Shown piece by piece: positions 31,535-38,802 of a stretch of 64,000 nt of DNA. The translations under genes were made by a program, and so were the position numbers. A model generated the notes under the pieces. The model worked only from the letters and a program-made list of their open reading frames with translations, did not search any database and had not been told where the DNA came from. Positions within the stretch are counted from its first letter, which is position 1. The number at the start of each line of letters is the position of its first letter. The DNA is from Streptomyces litmocidini (GTDB lineage: Bacteria > Actinomycetota > Actinomycetes > Streptomycetales > Streptomycetaceae), in contig NZ_BMTQ01000002.1 in NCBI RefSeq assembly GCF_014649755.1, forward strand, positions 572,761-636,760. Reading direction: 5' to 3'.

Positions 31535-31738
31535 ATGAAGCGGCGGATCCGCACCACCCTCCTCACCACCCTGGTCGTCGGCCTCGCGGGCCTCACCACC
31601 GTCACCGCCGGCGCCGTCACCGGCGGCACGGGCACCGACGACACCGGCTGGGGTGCTGCCGTCCTCACCGGCACGTACGACACCGGCTGGGGCGCGCCCG
31701 CCGCGGGCACGGGCACGAACGACACCGGCTGGGGGTGA
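31535..31738 (+). CDS. Secreted-looking repeat peptide, three TGTxDTGWG units
   Basis: A 67-residue product has a Sec-like signal: MKRRIR, a hydrophobic core at about 7-24 and a small-residue TAGA site near 24-27. The mature part is almost only three nonapeptide repeats TGTxDTGWG (x = D, Y, N) at 32-40, 45-53 and 59-67, the last ending exactly at the C-terminus. AAGAGAG lies upstream of ATG 31535. It ends 4 nt before the aldolase gene, so it heads the operon. It could be a precursor of short peptides (signal or modified product) or a small secreted effector. No family is recognised and no cysteine is present. Confidence 0.78.
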   Translation: MKRRIRTTLLTTLVVGLAGLTTVTAGAVTGGTGTDDTGWGAAVLTGTYDTGWGAPAAGTGTNDTGWG

Positions 31739-31742
31739 CCGG

Positions 31743-32645
31743 ATGACCCTGCTCGACTGCACCCTGCGCACCGGCGGACGGCTCACCGGCGGATCCGTAC
31801 CTCCCGCGCTGGCCGCCGACTACCTCGCGGTCTGCGCGCGGCTCGGCATCGACGTCATCGAGCTGGGCGACGTCCACGACCCCGCCGACCGCTCCGCCCC
31901 GCACGGCGCACTGCTGCCGGTCCCGCTCCCCGAGCGCTACGGCCCCCGCTTCTCCGTCCTCCTCGACACCGCGCACCTGCCCGCCACGGACGCCGCCGCC
32001 ACGGCATCCGCCGGGCGGATCGCCGACGCCCTGGCCATGGGACCCGTGTCCGTCGGCCTCGTCCGCCTCGCCGTCCGGTACGACCGGGTGGCCCGTGCCG
32101 CCGCCCCGCTGCACCGCCTGCGGGAAGCCGGCTTCGGCGTCTGCCTCTTCCTCACCCACATCGACCTCGCCTCCTATCCGGAGCTCGACCGCTGCCTCGG
32201 CGAGAGCGCCGCACTGGGACCGCTCGACGCCGTCTTCCTCGTCGACTCCCTCGGCTCGCTCCGCCCCGAGCGCGTCATCGAACTCGTCCAGTCCACCCGC
32301 GCCGCCGTGTCCGCGCCCGTCGGCATCCACGCCCACGACAACCAGGGCTTCGCCCTGCACAACACCGTCGTCGCCGGAAGCGCCGGAGCCACCTGGCAGG
32401 ACGCCGCCGTGCACGGGATCGGCCCGGGCGCCGGCCTGACCCGTACCGAGCAACTGCTCGCCCTCCTCGGCGCCGCGCCCACCGACCTCGCGCCCCTCCT
32501 CGCACTCATCGCCACGCACGTCGCGCCGCTCAAGCAGCGGTACGGATGGGGGGCCGGGCCCCGCCAGGTCATGGCCGGCCTCGCCCGCATCCCGGTCGCG
32601 TCGGTGACGGGCCTCGACCCCCGGCAGCCACCCCGCGCCTCGTAG
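31743..32645 (+). CDS. HMGL-like (DRE-TIM) aldolase/lyase
   Basis: The 300-residue TIM-barrel protein belongs to the isopropylmalate-synthase/HMG-CoA-lyase/DmpG superfamily. LLDCTLRTGG replaces the usual D-x-TLRDG, but Asp and Arg are kept. The metal motif HAHDN is intact, and GIGPGAGLTRTE matches the G-x-GAGN-x-TE loop. These enzymes use a divalent metal to make or break C-C bonds next to a 2-oxo acid. The substrate is not visible; 4-hydroxy-2-oxovalerate aldolase-like chemistry is the closest guess. The 4-nt gap to the peptide gene implies coupling. Confidence 0.82.
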   Translation: MTLLDCTLRTGGRLTGGSVPPALAADYLAVCARLGIDVIELGDVHDPADRSAPHGALLPVPLPERYGPRFSVLLDTAHLPATDAAATASAGRIADALAMGPVSVGLVRLAVRYDRVARAAAPLHRLREAGFGVCLFLTHIDLASYPELDRCLGESAALGPLDAVFLVDSLGSLRPERVIELVQSTRAAVSAPVGIHAHDNQGFALHNTVVAGSAGATWQDAAVHGIGPGAGLTRTEQLLALLGAAPTDLAPLLALIATHVAPLKQRYGWGAGPRQVMAGLARIPVASVTGLDPRQPPRAS

Positions 32646-32816
32646 TCCTCCGCAGTCCCGTAGTCCCGCAGTCCTCCGCGGCCCCCGCAGGTCCCGTCGT
32701 GTCCGGGGCCGATCCGACCGCGCCCGCGCCCCGCCGCACCGCACCCGACCGTGCCCGCACCCCACCGCACCCGACCGCGCCCGCACCCCACCGTGCCCGC
32801 AGTCCCAGGAGACCCC
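32646..32816 (+). repeat. C-rich spacer with imperfect tandem repeats
   Basis: Between the aldolase and cupin genes, units such as CCCGCACCCCACCG and CACCCGACCG recur from about 32725 to 32806, nearly free of G on the plus strand in places. No gene is seen. The strand asymmetry could affect RNA structure. Confidence 0.6.
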
Positions 32817-33290
32817 ATGCCCTTCACCTCGCCCATCCTGCCGCCCGGAGAAACGGCCCCCGCCTCCACTCCGTACCGCGACCTCCCCCCGAAGACCGGA
32901 GACGCCCCCATGGCCGACCGCCGCTTCCGCATCGACCGCAGCGCCGCCACCGAGGAGTTCGGGCTCGCGTGCCAGCGGATCATCCCCTGGCCGGGCGGGG
33001 ACGCCGAGCCGCCCGTCGGCGCCATGGCCTGCTTCCTGAAGCCCGGCGGGGACTCCGACCCCGACTGCCACAACCAGGACGAGGTCATGGTCATCCTCGG
33101 CGGCACCGGGAGCGTGACCCTCGACGGGCACCTGGAGCCGCCGTTCCGCGCCGGCGACGTCGTCGTGCTGCCCCGGAACCAGGAACACGTCGTCCACAAC
33201 ACCGGCGACACCGAGCTGAGCTGGCTCTCCCTCTACTGGCCGCTGCGCGAGCCCGCCGTCCGTACCGACAACGAGGAGGTCGCCGCATGA
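32817..33290 (+). CDS. Cupin protein (stand-alone half of a hydrazine synthetase)
   Basis: The 157-residue single-domain cupin shows motif 1 around PDCHNQDEVMVILGGTGSV, with His and Glu metal ligands, and motif 2 AGDVVVLPRNQEHVVHNTG, with a further His. In Spb40-type hydrazine synthetases a zinc cupin is fused to a MetRS-like domain and rearranges the O-acyl-N-hydroxylysine ester into an N-N bond. Here the cupin is separate but overlaps the MetRS gene by 4 nt (ATGA). CAGGAG precedes ATG 32817; a second in-frame ATG at 32910, also with GGAG, would give 126 residues. The pairing is the evidence; a bare cupin could do many things. Confidence 0.8.
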   Translation: MPFTSPILPPGETAPASTPYRDLPPKTGDAPMADRRFRIDRSAATEEFGLACQRIIPWPGGDAEPPVGAMACFLKPGGDSDPDCHNQDEVMVILGGTGSVTLDGHLEPPFRAGDVVVLPRNQEHVVHNTGDTELSWLSLYWPLREPAVRTDNEEVAA

Positions 33291-34900
33291 GCGCCGACGC
33301 GTCCACCCACTGGATCACCGCCACCCCGCCCACCCCCAACGGCGACCTCCACATCGGTCACCTCGCCGGGCCCTACCTCGCCGGCGACGTCCTGCGCCGC
33401 TTCCTCGCCGCCGAGGGCGCCGGACCCGTCCGCTACACCACCGGCCTCGACGACCACCAGAGCTACGTGCCCGTCCGCGGCCTGAACGACGGCGGACGCA
33501 AGGGCGAGGAGGTCGCCGACGGCTACGGCGCCTCCATCGAGTCCGTGTGGCGACAGGCGGGCGCCGACTTCGACGCGATCGTCCGCCCGCGCCGCGACGT
33601 CGGCTACCAGTCGGCCGTCCAGGAGTTCTTCGGCCGCCTGTACGACGCCGGGCACATCGTCGCCCGCACGCGCCCCCTGCCGTACTGCGCCGGCTGCGAG
33701 CGCTGGCTGTACGAGGCCCACCTCAAGGGCGACTGCCCGCACTGCGGCTCCGGCTCCAACGGCAACGCCTGCGAGCCCTGCGGCCGCCCCAACGACTGCG
33801 CCGACCTCGAGAACCCCGTCTGCACCGCCTGCGGCGCCACCCCCGAACTCCGCGACTGCGAGCGGCTCTACTTCCCCCTCGCCCCCTGGGAGGAGCGGCT
33901 CACCGCCTTCTGGGACCAGGTCGACATGCCGCCGCACCTGCGCTCCCTCTGCGAGCGGATGCGGGCCGAAGGACTCCCCGAGATCGCCGTCAGCCACCCC
34001 TCCGAGTGGGGCGTGCCCGTGCCCGTCGAGGGCTTCACGGAACAGCGGATCTACGTCTGGTTCGAGATGGCCCCCGGCTACCTCCTGGAGTGGACCGGCG
34101 CCGGCGGCACCGGCCCCGCGCCCGCCCCCGTCCAGTTCTTCGGCTTCGACAACGGCTACTTCCACGCCCTGCTGTTCCCCGCCGCCTTCCGGGCGTACGA
34201 CCCCGCGATCGCGCTGCCGAAGGCCTTCGTCGTCAACGAGTTCTACCGGCTCGAAGGGCTCAAGTTCTCCACCAGCAGGCGCCACGCCATCTGGGCGCAC
34301 GAGGAGCTCGCCCGGACGAGCGCGGACGTCCTGCGCTACCACGTCCTCTCCGACCGCCCCAACGGCCGCCAGACCAGCTTCAGTTCCTCCGCCCTCGAAC
34401 TCAGCCGCACCCGGCTCGCCGAGCGCTGGGACGGCTGGCTCGGCCGCCTGCTCACCGCCGTCGCCGAGTCCGCCGACGGATCCGCGCCGGCCGAAGCGCC
34501 GCAGGGCCCCGCCTGGGAGCGGCTGCGCGCCCGACTGACCGAGACCGTCGGACAGCTGAGGGAGGCGTACGGGGCGGAGATCGGCGGCTACGACGCGCGG
34601 CGCGCGATCGCCCTGCTCGACGAAGTCGTCTGCCTCGCCGAGGACTTCGGGTACGTGAACGGCTTCGAGGCCGAGCGTCCGGACGGCGCCGCCGCGCACC
34701 GCTCCGCGCTCTCCGCCCAGCTCGCCGTCGCCGCCGCCCTGTCCGCCTGGGCCGCGCCCGCCCTCCCGTACGGCTCCGCCCGGCTCACGGCCCTCCTCGG
34801 CCTCGCGCCGGAAACCCGCCGGGTGGACGCGGAGGCCCTCGCGCCGCTCGCCCCGGGGACACCGGTGGCGGCCTGGCCCGGGGCGGTCTTCAGTGCCTGA
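33287..34900 (+). CDS. Methionyl-tRNA-synthetase-like enzyme (putative hydrazine synthetase, MetRS part)
   Basis: The 537-residue class I synthetase fold has HIGH intact at residues 22-25 and KFSTS at 326-330 in place of KMSKS. A zinc insert with many cysteines follows (YCAGCERW, CPHCGSGSNGNACEPCG, CTACG). The C-terminal helical domain is short for a housekeeping MetRS. In Spb40-type enzymes this fold activates glycine or another amino acid as an adenylate and loads it on N-hydroxylysine; the cupin then makes the N-N bond. The neighbours (cupin, DAO, N-monooxygenase) match that pathway. A role as a resistance MetRS is less likely because of the neighbours. Confidence 0.85.
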   Translation: MSADASTHWITATPPTPNGDLHIGHLAGPYLAGDVLRRFLAAEGAGPVRYTTGLDDHQSYVPVRGLNDGGRKGEEVADGYGASIESVWRQAGADFDAIVRPRRDVGYQSAVQEFFGRLYDAGHIVARTRPLPYCAGCERWLYEAHLKGDCPHCGSGSNGNACEPCGRPNDCADLENPVCTACGATPELRDCERLYFPLAPWEERLTAFWDQVDMPPHLRSLCERMRAEGLPEIAVSHPSEWGVPVPVEGFTEQRIYVWFEMAPGYLLEWTGAGGTGPAPAPVQFFGFDNGYFHALLFPAAFRAYDPAIALPKAFVVNEFYRLEGLKFSTSRRHAIWAHEELARTSADVLRYHVLSDRPNGRQTSFSSSALELSRTRLAERWDGWLGRLLTAVAESADGSAPAEAPQGPAWERLRARLTETVGQLREAYGAEIGGYDARRAIALLDEVVCLAEDFGYVNGFEAERPDGAAAHRSALSAQLAVAAALSAWAAPALPYGSARLTALLGLAPETRRVDAEALAPLAPGTPVAAWPGAVFSA

Positions 34901-37022
34901 GACGCCGGGGGACCCGCTGCCCCGCGGCGCTGTCGTCGGGCCCTTCTCCGGGCCCCGGGCCGCCTGGGGCGAGCACCTGGAGCGGGCGGCCGAACGGTAC
35001 GGAGCGGCCGTGAACTGGGAGCTGTACGACGACCGCGGGGAGGCCGGGACGGCCCGGCGGATCGCCGAGGCGGTCGTCGCCGAAGGCCGGCACGCCCTGG
35101 TCGTCGGACACTTCAACAGCGCCGGCGCGGCGGCCGCCCTCCCCGTCTACCGGGCCGCCGGACTCCCCGTCCTCCTCCCGCTGGCCACCACCCCCGGCCT
35201 CCTCGCCGACAGCGCCGGCACCCTCCTGCGCTGGTGCCCCGACGACCGCGCCCAGGCGGCCGACCTGCTCGCCGCCGTACGGGACGCGGGACACGCCCGG
35301 GTCGCCGTCACGCACGACGGCAGCGCGTACGGGGAGCGGCTCGCCCTGCTCGTACGGGACGTCCCGGCGGCCGCGCGGCCCGCCGTCCCGTCGGGGGCCG
35401 TGGTCTCCGACGGGAGCGGCCCCGCGACGGGCGCCGTTCCGGTGCCCGCGGCCCTGACCGGGCCCTCCCCGGACCTCCTCGACGGGCCGGACCTCTTCGA
35501 CGGGCCGGAAGGGCGGGACGTCTCGGCACTCACCGCGCTCGTCGTCTGCGGGACCCACGTCGGGGCCGCGCGGACGGCCCGGGAGTGGCGGGCGGCCGGG
35601 TTCGAGGGCGCGTTCTGGTTCACCGACGACTGCGCGGTGGACGAGTTCGCCGAACTCCTCGGCCCTGTCGCCCCCGCGTACGTCGCCCGGATGCGCGGCG
35701 GACCCGAAGCCCACGTGGACGCGGCCTTCGCCGCCGCCACCGCCGCGCTCGCCGAGGACCCGGCACGCACCGGACGCACCCTCCTCGCCGCCGTACGGGC
35801 CCACGCCGACCGGGGGTTCACCGCGCTCGGCGAGCCCGAGCCCGGGAGCGCGGGGTGGGACTTCGTGCCCGTGCCCGCGCCCGCGGCGGACGGGGCGTCC
35901 GCCCGCACCGGGGGCCGGCACGGGCGGGCCTACGACGTCATCGTCGTCGGCGCCGGGGTCGTCGGCTCCGCCACCGCCTCCGCCCTCGCCCGGCACGGCG
36001 CGCGGGTCGCGCTGGTCGCCCCCATGGACGGGCGGGACGAGCACGCCACCGCCTGGTCCGGCGGGCTCGTCCGGTCCTTCGAGGCCGACCCGTACCTGCG
36101 CGGGCTCGCCCTCCGCAGCCACCACCTCGCCTGGGGGCCCGCCGCGCTCGCGCCGGGACCGTACGGCTTCATGACCACCGGGTCGCTCGTCCTCTGCGGC
36201 GACGCCGACCTGGAACAGGCCGAGAAGGGCGTCGCCGAGCTCAACGGGGCCGGTGTGTCGGCGGAGTTGCTGGGGCCGGAGGTGCTCGGGGCCCGCTTCC
36301 CCGGACTCTCCGTCGACGGCGTCACCGCCGCCGTCTGGGAACCCCGGGCCGGTTACGCCGATCCGCCCCGCACCGCACGCGTCTACCGCGACCGCGCCCT
36401 CGCCCACGGGGCCCGGCTGCTGCCCGCCCGGGTGCGCGAACTCGACGCACCGCCCGGCGCCGACCGGGTCCGCGTCCTCCTCGAACCCGGCGGCCCCGTC
36501 GAGGCCCTCGCCGTCGTCCTCGCGGCCGGCGGCGGCACCGGGGAGATCGCCGGGCACCGGCTCAGCGGCGCGGACGCCGGACGCACCAAGAGCATCCGGT
36601 ACGGCTTCTTCCACCACCCCGCCACCGCCGGCCTGCCGACCGTCGTCGACATGGTCAGCGGCGTCTGGGGGCGGCCCCAGCTCACCGGCGAGGCGGCCGG
36701 CGGCTACATGGCCGGACGGCCCGTCGACGAATGGGACGTACCCCCGGGCGGGCTCGCCACGCTGACCGACGAGCACGTGGCGTACATACGCCGGGGGGCG
36801 GCGGCGCGGTGGCCCTGGCTCGCCGATCCCGCGACCCGCTTCCTCGGCGGACGCCAGGGCGTCGACCTCTACACCCCGCACTCCCGTCCCCACCTCGGCC
36901 GCGAGCGGCCCGGCAGTCGGATCGTGCTCGCCACGGGGTGGTCGGGGGCGGGCTTCAAGACGGCGCCGGCGGCGGCGGAGCTCGCGGCGGCGGAGGCGCT
37001 GGGCGTCCTGGAAGGCACCTGA
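34893..37022 (+). CDS. Fusion of an ABC substrate-binding-like domain and a DAO-type FAD oxidase
   Basis: The 709-residue protein has residues about 8-340 like a periplasmic binding protein of the Peripla_BP_5/6 (AmiC, urea-binding) type: AVVGPFSG, HALVVGHFNSAG, LVVCGTHVGAARTAREWRAAGFEGAFWFTDD. It has no signal peptide. From about residue 346 a D-amino-acid-oxidase/glycine-oxidase domain begins with VIVVGAGVVGSATA and ends with RIVLATGWSGAGFKTAPA. In s56-p1 biosynthesis a DAO enzyme cleaves the lysine-derived hydrazine to release hydrazinoacetate, the likely role here. The binding domain may sense or hold a ligand. GTG 34893 overlaps the MetRS stop by 8 nt. Confidence 0.85.
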   Translation: MPETPGDPLPRGAVVGPFSGPRAAWGEHLERAAERYGAAVNWELYDDRGEAGTARRIAEAVVAEGRHALVVGHFNSAGAAAALPVYRAAGLPVLLPLATTPGLLADSAGTLLRWCPDDRAQAADLLAAVRDAGHARVAVTHDGSAYGERLALLVRDVPAAARPAVPSGAVVSDGSGPATGAVPVPAALTGPSPDLLDGPDLFDGPEGRDVSALTALVVCGTHVGAARTAREWRAAGFEGAFWFTDDCAVDEFAELLGPVAPAYVARMRGGPEAHVDAAFAAATAALAEDPARTGRTLLAAVRAHADRGFTALGEPEPGSAGWDFVPVPAPAADGASARTGGRHGRAYDVIVVGAGVVGSATASALARHGARVALVAPMDGRDEHATAWSGGLVRSFEADPYLRGLALRSHHLAWGPAALAPGPYGFMTTGSLVLCGDADLEQAEKGVAELNGAGVSAELLGPEVLGARFPGLSVDGVTAAVWEPRAGYADPPRTARVYRDRALAHGARLLPARVRELDAPPGADRVRVLLEPGGPVEALAVVLAAGGGTGEIAGHRLSGADAGRTKSIRYGFFHHPATAGLPTVVDMVSGVWGRPQLTGEAAGGYMAGRPVDEWDVPPGGLATLTDEHVAYIRRGAAARWPWLADPATRFLGGRQGVDLYTPHSRPHLGRERPGSRIVLATGWSGAGFKTAPAAAELAAAEALGVLEGT

Positions 37023-37195
37023 CCCCCTCCGGCTCCCACGCCCCGGGGCCCTTCCCGCCACCCGCCGCCCGGACCACGCCCCGCGGGGCGGCACCCCTCC
37101 CGCACCCGCCCGTGTGGGGCCCGCGCCCTGCTGGGCGGCGCCCCCGCCCGTGCGAGGCCGCGCCCTGCGGGGCGGCACTCCCCCACCCCCCCCGT

Positions 37196-37480
37196 GTGGG
37201 CAATCGTCCCGCTGGGCGGGACGGGTGGGCACACGGGACGGCGCCCATAGCGGCGCCTCCGCGTTCCGGGCCTGAACCCGCACCCCGTCGTGCGGCGCAC
37301 GTTCCGGTGCGGGTCCAGGCACAGCAGCCTCGGGCGCCGTTCCGTTGTGCCCACCCTCCCCCGAGCTCTCGGCTTCGCTCGAGCAGGGGACCCCCCCTCG
37401 CCCCAGCGGAACGACCGCCCCCAACGGCGGGGCGGGCGCAGCCCGCAACGGGGCGCGGGGCGGGCACCGCCCCGGTGGGG
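37196..37480. repeat. Dispersed palindromic element, copy A
   Basis: This segment is a close inverted copy of 47770-47990. It begins with a hairpin (CGTCCCGC/GCGGGACG inside TGTGGGCA/TGGGCACA arms), has a central TGCGGCGCACGTTC region and ends in a second hairpin. A further C/G-rich hairpin with CTCGAGC has been inserted near 37365-37397. It splits the oxidase and permease genes. The rest of 37023-37532 is GC-rich and shows no gene. Confidence 0.8.
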
Positions 37481-37532
37481 AGCGGGTCGGCTCAGGCGAA
37501 CGAATGTCCATCACTCACTCGAAGGTGACACC

Positions 37533-38774
37533 GTGACCGATCTGCTGCAGCGGCCCGACGCCGCCCCCCGCAGCGCCCTCGGCGTGCGCGCTCTCGTCGT
37601 GTTCTACGTCAGCAGCCTCGTCGGGACCGGCATCCTTCTGGTGCCGGGGCTGACGGAGCGGCAGGCCGGGCCCGCCGCGCTGCTCGCGTGGCTGGCGCTG
37701 GCCCTCAGCTCGTACCCCTTCGCCCGTTTCTTCGCGGAGATGTCGGCCTGGCGCCCCGATGCCTCCGGTCTCGCCGCGATGGTGGAGGCCGGGTTCGGGC
37801 GCCGCCCGGGGCGGGCGGCGGCGTTGCTGCTCGTCGCCACGTACGTCATCGGGAATCCGGTGATGGGCATCGTGTCGGCCCGGTGCCTGCTCGGGCTGCT
37901 CGGCCAGCCCGACGGGCCCGTGTACCCGATCGCGATCGGCTTCATGGCGTTGTCCGCCGCGTTCACGCTGCTCGGGCTCACGGCCGGCGCCCGCGTGCAG
38001 ACCGCCGCGCTGCTCGTGCTGCTGGTCGGCCTCGGCGGCGCCGTGGTGCTCGCGGTGCCGCGGTTCGACGCGGGGGAGTACACCCCGTTCCTCACGCACG
38101 GCTGGGGCGGCGTCGGCATCGCCGTCGTCACCGCCTTCTTCTCCTTCCTCGGCTGGGAGAACGTCTCGACCCTCGCCGAGCAGGTCGACGACCCCGCCCG
38201 CAGCTACCGGCGGGCGATCCGCTGGGCGGTGCCGATCGTCGGGCTGCTCTACGCGGCGGTGACGGCCGCCTACCTGGCGGTCCCGGGCGACGAGCCCGTC
38301 GTCATCACCGCCCTGCTGGGCGCCTCGCTCGGCGACGGCGGTGCGATCGCCGGTGATCTCCTCGCCCTCGGTCTCGCGGTGGTCGCCACCAACGCCTGGG
38401 TGCTCGGCGCCACCCGGGTCGTCCGGGCGGCCGCCCGCGAGCGGATCCTGCCGCGCGCCCTGGCCGACCGCCCGGTGCGGGCGACCGTCGCGCTGGCCCT
38501 CGCCTACGCGGCCGTCCTCGGCGCCCTGACCGTCACGGGGACCGGCGAGGAGCTGGTGCTCGTCGTCACCAGCAGCGCGTTCCTGCTGCTGTACGTGGCC
38601 GCCGCCGGGGCCGCCCTGCGGGCGCGCGGCACCGGCCGCGCCCTGCGCGCGACGGCCGTCGTGACCCTGGTGATCGCGGCCGTCTTCCTCTCCTTCGCCG
38701 GTACGGGACTGCTGTTCGCCCTGCTCCTCGCCGCCGGCTGCGTCGCCCTCTCCGGCCGCGCGCGTACGTCCTGA
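37533..38774 (+). CDS. APC-superfamily amino acid permease
   Basis: The 413-residue integral membrane protein has about 11-12 hydrophobic helices. The unwound first helix reads YVSSLVGTGILLVPGL (the G-T-G-I motif of APC transporters), and a later SFLGWENVSTLAEQVDDP segment is typical. It moves amino acids or related amines, in or out. GTG 37533 has GAAGG 8 nt upstream. Flanked by the oxidase and N-monooxygenase genes, it probably imports lysine/glycine-like precursors or exports the product. Confidence 0.88.
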   Translation: MTDLLQRPDAAPRSALGVRALVVFYVSSLVGTGILLVPGLTERQAGPAALLAWLALALSSYPFARFFAEMSAWRPDASGLAAMVEAGFGRRPGRAAALLLVATYVIGNPVMGIVSARCLLGLLGQPDGPVYPIAIGFMALSAAFTLLGLTAGARVQTAALLVLLVGLGGAVVLAVPRFDAGEYTPFLTHGWGGVGIAVVTAFFSFLGWENVSTLAEQVDDPARSYRRAIRWAVPIVGLLYAAVTAAYLAVPGDEPVVITALLGASLGDGGAIAGDLLALGLAVVATNAWVLGATRVVRAAARERILPRALADRPVRATVALALAYAAVLGALTVTGTGEELVLVVTSSAFLLLYVAAAGAALRARGTGRALRATAVVTLVIAAVFLSFAGTGLLFALLLAAGCVALSGRARTS

Positions 38775-38802
38775 ACCCCTTCCCACCGAAAGGCACTTCG
38801 CC

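Noticed and set aside
31535..31738. Lanthipeptide or sactipeptide precursor
   Set aside because: The peptide has no cysteine, and no LanB/M, radical SAM or YcaO gene is in the neighbourhood. Any modification would have to be of another kind.
33287..34900. Housekeeping methionyl-tRNA synthetase or antibiotic-resistant MetRS
   Set aside because: KMSKS is altered, the C-terminus is short, and the gene overlaps a cupin gene and an oxidase gene. A resistance role remains possible but is less likely.
34893..35930. Separate exported ABC substrate-binding protein
   Set aside because: There is no signal peptide or lipobox, and the frame continues without a stop into the oxidase domain.
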